64,000 nt of DNA, taken from Chitinophaga sp. YR573 (GTDB taxonomy: Bacteria > Bacteroidota > Bacteroidia > Chitinophagales > Chitinophagaceae). Below, in pieces: positions 60,491 through 64,000 of this stretch. The position numbers and the translations under genes were made by a program. The stretch's first letter is position 1; every line of letters starts with the position of its first letter. The stretch lies in assembly GCF_900110995.1 (NCBI RefSeq), contig NZ_FOJF01000001.1, positions 3,384,803 to 3,448,802 of the forward strand. The letters run 5' to 3'. The notes below the pieces were generated by a model that saw only the letters and a program-made list of their open reading frames with translations, searched no databases and was not told where the DNA came from.

Positions 60491-60530
60491 TAAGTGTTAA
60501 TTAGTGTTAACTACTGTTATTTACTGTTAA
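60491..60530. repeat. Four tandem copies of a 10-bp unit
   Basis: TAAGTGTTAA, TTAGTGTTAA, CTACTGTTAT, TTACTGTTAA; consensus TTASTGTTAA. The block ends 36 bases before the GT87 gene, so it could place a regulator on one face of the helix near its promoter. Confidence 0.7.
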
Positions 60531-60565
60531 TTGGCATTTGATAAATAACTGATACCTATATCTGT

Positions 60566-61738
60566 ATGGATTTTATAAGATCTTCTACCAGAAGACAGGC
60601 ATTATTCGCAAAGATGATGCATCCGCTTACTATTGGGATCATATATATGCTCGCAACGATCATATTATATGTGCAGGCAATTATGATGGGACGGTATAAT
60701 AATTTTGTCATCTTCCGGGCTTCTTTTTACCATCTTATTCATGGGATGCCGTTATATCAATTGTATCCTGCTGAATATTATGACTATTTCCTATATCATC
60801 CTTCTTTTCCGGTGCTTTTTGCCCCTTTTGCAATATGGCCAAAGGAAATAGGATTACTATGCTGGTTGCTGGCAAGTACAGCCCTCTTCCTGTACACATT
60901 ACGTAAGTTGCCACTGGACGTAAAGGTTAAGTCTTCCATAAGCTGGTTCCTCCTTATAGAGCTAAGTAACGCCATACAGTCAGAACAGACTAACCCGGCT
61001 GTTGCAGCATTCATGGTCCTTACTGTGATCCATTTGCAAAGAGGGCAGTCTTTCCGTGCAGCACTTTTTGCCAGTCTGTGTTTCTTTATAAAAGGTTATG
61101 GCGCTATTGCAGCGCTGGCTTTCCTCTTTTATCCCCGTAAAGGAGCTTTTATCGGATGGGGTTTATGTTGTGGTATCATAGGCACAGCCTTACCTCTGTT
61201 GTTTATCACTCCTGCACAATTGTTACAGCATTATAGTGATTGGGTGCAGTTATTAACAAGTACTACTATAAAAGAAGATGGGTCTTTACTGGGCATGTTA
61301 CACGTAATGTTGGGTTTAGCGCCGGCATTAATCGCCGGTTTTGATAAGGTCATGCTGGGCCTTGCGGTCATTGGCTTATTGTATGCCCTGCTTTGCGGTT
61401 ATTTAAAACCAACCCCTGTATATCCCTGGCTGCTCACGGCTTACCTGCTTATATGGGTGGTTATATTTAATCAGAGTACAGAAGCGCCAACCTATATAAT
61501 AGCCGCAACAGGTGTGGGTATAGGCTGCTATATGATGCCATTGCAAAAAAGGTGGCAGGATATATTGCTCTGGTCGGCTTTCATCATTGTATCACTGTCT
61601 CCCACTGATCTGATTCCCCGTTGTATTAATCAATATGCCATTGCCTGGCACATAAAAGCGTTGCCTTGTGCGGTTGTCCTTCTTTTTTTACAGGCAGCTA
61701 TAGGGGGGCTGAGAATATCTTCCGTTTTTAAAAAGTAA
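60566..61738 (+). CDS. GT87-like (DUF2029) membrane glycosyltransferase
   Basis: 390 residues with about ten membrane helices. The first large loop has MGRYNNFVIFRASFYHLIHGMPLYQLYP, typical of DUF2029, where an Asp or Asn near the membrane is thought to act in catalysis. LSNAIQSEQTNPAVAAFMVLTV also fits the family (QxN motif). Known relatives are polyprenyl-phosphate-mannose mannosyltransferases. It heads a group with a GT2 and a polysaccharide deacetylase. Confidence 0.8.
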   Translation: MDFIRSSTRRQALFAKMMHPLTIGIIYMLATIILYVQAIMMGRYNNFVIFRASFYHLIHGMPLYQLYPAEYYDYFLYHPSFPVLFAPFAIWPKEIGLLCWLLASTALFLYTLRKLPLDVKVKSSISWFLLIELSNAIQSEQTNPAVAAFMVLTVIHLQRGQSFRAALFASLCFFIKGYGAIAALAFLFYPRKGAFIGWGLCCGIIGTALPLLFITPAQLLQHYSDWVQLLTSTTIKEDGSLLGMLHVMLGLAPALIAGFDKVMLGLAVIGLLYALLCGYLKPTPVYPWLLTAYLLIWVVIFNQSTEAPTYIIAATGVGIGCYMMPLQKRWQDILLWSAFIIVSLSPTDLIPRCINQYAIAWHIKALPCAVVLLFLQAAIGGLRISSVFKK

Positions 61739-61843
61739 AGTATTGTAGCATAGATACATATATATATAAGTAGAGAATTAAGATTTATTAATTAACTGAC
61801 CGTTCCAACGGAGCAGAACGGGGGTGGTATGTAAAAATACGTT

Positions 61844-62614
61844 ATGTCTGAACAGCTGTTTATTAAACATGTAACTGTTGGTACAAAACCTATGTACAAA
61901 CAGGTAATGACTCCAGGATTTGATCTCATTTTACCATGTTTTAATCCACCTGAAGGCTGGGTAAAAACTTTGGAACATCATTTTACCGAATTAGTGAACA
62001 TCATGGAAAATGTTCCGGTACAATTGATTGTGGTCAATGATGGATCGGCCAGGAATTTTGGCCCTGCAGAAATTACAGCTCTGCGGAAGGCAATCCCGGA
62101 TATCATTATTGTAGATAATCTGGTGAACCGGGGGAAAGGGTATGCAGTAAGGGAAGGTATCAGGAGAGCCTGGTATGATTTTCAGATCTATACAGACCTG
62201 GATTTCCCTTTTGGGACAGCAGCATTGAAACAGGTATACATGCAGTTGATAGAAGGTGCAGATATTGTTGCAGGAGAAAGAGGCAGACAATACCTGGAGG
62301 TATTACCTGTGAAAAGGAAAGTTGTCACGCTTATCAGCCGGGTATTGAACAGGCATGTTTTAGGTTTAAAAGTAGGAGATGCACAGGCTGGTCTTAAAGG
62401 GATTAACTATTACGGCCGGCAGGTATTGTTAGCTACACAAATAGACGGGTTTCTGTATGACAGTGAATTTATTCATAAAGCATCTAAATTATCAGAATTA
62501 AATATTGCATCTGTTGATATTACATGCCGGCCTGAAATTAATTTCTCCTCTTTTGGTATAAGATTATTATGCCGCGAATTACTGAATTACATCTCTATAT
62601 TAAAATCAAGATAA
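61844..62614 (+). CDS. Family 2 glycosyltransferase (polyprenyl-phosphate glycosyltransferase-like)
   Basis: 256 residues. GT-A fold with DLILPCFNPPEGW near 28-40, VVNDGSARNF near 63-72 and DLDFPFGTAALK, the DxD-like metal motif. NRGKGYAVREGIRRA and DAQAGLKGINYYGR match DPM1-like enzymes that make dolichyl/undecaprenyl-phosphate sugars. No C-terminal membrane helix is apparent. It would supply the lipid-linked sugar to the GT87-like enzyme. The next gene begins one base after its stop. Confidence 0.87.
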   Translation: MSEQLFIKHVTVGTKPMYKQVMTPGFDLILPCFNPPEGWVKTLEHHFTELVNIMENVPVQLIVVNDGSARNFGPAEITALRKAIPDIIIVDNLVNRGKGYAVREGIRRAWYDFQIYTDLDFPFGTAALKQVYMQLIEGADIVAGERGRQYLEVLPVKRKVVTLISRVLNRHVLGLKVGDAQAGLKGINYYGRQVLLATQIDGFLYDSEFIHKASKLSELNIASVDITCRPEINFSSFGIRLLCRELLNYISILKSR

Positions 62615-62615
62615 A

Positions 62616-63404
62616 ATGAATATCACCAGGAAATTATTGATCAGTGTGGATGTAGAGGAGTTTGATATTCCGGAAGAATATGGGGTACGGGTTAGTCCCG
62701 AAGATAAATTGAATATTTCGCGTAAGGGATTGCTGATAATGCTGGACCTGTTTGACAAATACAATGTAAGGGCCACCTTTTTTGTAACAGCTTACTGGGC
62801 GCAGCATCATCCGGAGTTAGTCCGCCAACTGGCCGTCCGGCATGAAGTCGCATCCCATGCGCATTTCCATAGTGATTTCGAACCGGCTCATCTGGAAAGC
62901 TCCAGGACTGTGCTGCAAAAAATAACCGGGAAGCAGGTGTATGGCTTTCGTATGCCCCGCCTGCAAAAGGTGGATTATACGGCCTTAAAGGCAGCAGGGT
63001 ATGTTTATGACGCGTCTGTTAATCCAACCTGGCTGCCGGGAAGATATAATAACTGGGATAAAGCCAGGACGATGTTTACTGAAGAAGACTGCTATATCAT
63101 TCCAACATCTGTTTCACCCCTGATTCGTTATCCCATCTTCTGGTTAAGTGTGAAAAACATGCCGGATTTTGTAACAAGATATTTCAGCAATATCATTTTA
63201 AATAAAGACCAGGTGCTTTCCTGTTATTTTCATCCCTGGGAGCTGTGTGATCTCGAAAAGTACGGTCTGCCTGCTTATATCTCCCGTATTAGCGGTCTTA
63301 AAATGAAAGCAAGGCTTGAAAGCTTTCTACAATTCTTACAACGTAAAGGGGAGTTTTGCCCTCATATTGAATGGCTGAATGATCAGTTACATGAGAACTA
63401 TTAA
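62616..63404 (+). CDS. Polysaccharide deacetylase family protein
   Basis: 262 residues with the NodB fold. LLISVDVEEFDIPEE has the first Asp of the metal site, HEVASHAHFHSDF the His pair, GFRMPRL the Arg-containing motif and VLSCYFHPWELC the late His. Likely removes N-acetyl groups from a glycan or lipid-linked sugar. No signal peptide, so it acts in the cytoplasm. Co-expressed with the GT2 gene. Confidence 0.88.
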   Translation: MNITRKLLISVDVEEFDIPEEYGVRVSPEDKLNISRKGLLIMLDLFDKYNVRATFFVTAYWAQHHPELVRQLAVRHEVASHAHFHSDFEPAHLESSRTVLQKITGKQVYGFRMPRLQKVDYTALKAAGYVYDASVNPTWLPGRYNNWDKARTMFTEEDCYIIPTSVSPLIRYPIFWLSVKNMPDFVTRYFSNIILNKDQVLSCYFHPWELCDLEKYGLPAYISRISGLKMKARLESFLQFLQRKGEFCPHIEWLNDQLHENY

Positions 63405-63547
63405 CCCATTATGGCTTCTTTTTGGAAATGAATATCTTATAATAAACATGTAACCCCCTGATACCTACCTTTTTATTCAAACATTTCCAGCACTTATGTG
63501 TAATGTTATTCTGACGGCAAGTATTAACTCAAACAAAAGTTCAGAAC

Positions 63548-64000
63548 ATGAAAAGAATTCCAAAACTAACCATGGCCCTAATGGCATTGTTTGTTAGCAG
63601 CGCAGCAGTTGCGCAAACGCAGAAAGGTAATTTAATGGTGGGATCAGATATTACCGACTTTGGTTTCACCTTCCAGAAAGCAAGTACCCGATTTAATTTC
63701 AATTTGAATCCCAAGCTGGCTTACTTTATTAAAGATGATCTGGCAGTGGGTGCGTATGTTAATTTCGGACTGTCAACCAGCAATGGTGCCGGTTCTGACG
63801 TGAGTTATGGGGTAGGAGCATTAGCCCGTTACTATATCCATGATAAGAATGTGGAGAAACTGGAGTTCTCCAAACGTGCCCGTTTCTTTCTGGAAGCAAA
63901 TGCCGGTTTTGGTGGACAGAATCCAGCCAGCGGTGCTTCTACTAACGGTGTGCAGTTGGGTGTGGGCCCCGGTCTATCTTATTTCATAACACCTAACGTA
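63548..64000 (+). CDS. Outer-membrane beta-barrel protein, 3' partial
   Basis: At least 151 residues, cut by the window edge. Signal peptide MALMALFVSSAAVAQ follows MKRIPKLT. The mature part shows repeated amphipathic strands: NLMVGSDITDFGFTFQ, LAYFIKDDLAVGAYVNFGLS and GVGALARYYIH, typical of an OmpW/OmpA-like barrel. The C-terminus and stop are not seen. Confidence 0.8.
   Translation, partial: MKRIPKLTMALMALFVSSAAVAQTQKGNLMVGSDITDFGFTFQKASTRFNFNLNPKLAYFIKDDLAVGAYVNFGLSTSNGAGSDVSYGVGALARYYIHDKNVEKLEFSKRARFFLEANAGFGGQNPASGASTNGVQLGVGPGLSYFITPNV

Overview
The window looks like chromosomal DNA of a Bacteroidota species, most likely a Chitinophaga-like member of the Chitinophagaceae. The reasons are two SusC/SusD systems each driven by an ECF sigma factor and a FecR-type anti-sigma factor, SusC proteins with an N-terminal STN domain, families largely confined to the phylum (DUF3570, DUF4266, CcmD-like, SusE, a short AMP nucleosidase), and promoters of the TTTG-N19/20-TAnnTTTG type in front of rpsL, queA and a tRNA-Met gene. 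The genus is an inference.

Layout. 1-14100 is mostly housekeeping: a CcmD-like tail, glutamate dehydrogenase, an orphan HsdR-N-type nuclease domain, AMP nucleosidase, a double-ATPase ABC protein, queA, ispD, a Gfo/Idh/MocA oxidoreductase, radC, prs, rplY, pth, an FAH-family hydrolase, and a MarR regulator divergent from a fused alpha/beta 2-oxoacid dehydrogenase E1. 14180-19130 is a tRNA-Met gene followed by an AT-rich accessory stretch with a methyltransferase-like gene, a C-terminally short YqgE, a decayed RhuM-type gene, a thioesterase, a PepSY-like secreted protein, a transglutaminase-like protein and two small membrane proteins.

19170-27520 (minus strand) is a sigma-FecR-SusC-SusD locus whose last gene fuses a cyanophycinase to an isoaspartyl peptidase. 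Together the genes could import and split cyanophycin or beta-aspartyl peptides. 27600-35780 carries a glycosidase and a GH105 hydrolase behind a LacI-type operator, a large glutaminase-like secreted protein and a sialate O-acetylesterase. 36767-37461 holds two small unrecognised membrane proteins. 37813-46965 (plus strand) is a second complete locus: sigma, FecR, SusC, SusD, SusE and a GH76 enzyme, predicted to target alpha-mannan. A 12+6 base motif with identical spacing lies before the sigma and FecR genes and is probably the cognate ECF promoter.

47060-55240 holds a small GIY-YIG nuclease beside degenerate ~50-bp repeats, then a minus-strand thioredoxin/ApbE/DUF4266/DUF3570 cluster, an MscS-type channel, and a nitroreductase/thioesterase/rdgB group. 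55411-60342 has ilvE, rpsL, rpsG and fusA; fusA has its own promoter and is closed by a terminator, so it is not joined to the S10 operon. 60566-63404 is a GT87/GT2/polysaccharide deacetylase trio, and an outer-membrane barrel gene runs off the right edge.

Non-coding structure is rich: a family of palindromes with a GCGAAGC core, 10-bp and 11-bp tandem repeats in front of two genes, a perfect palindrome over the radC promoter, a MarR operator, and many intrinsic terminators. All functions are inferred by eye from the sequence; no database search was run.
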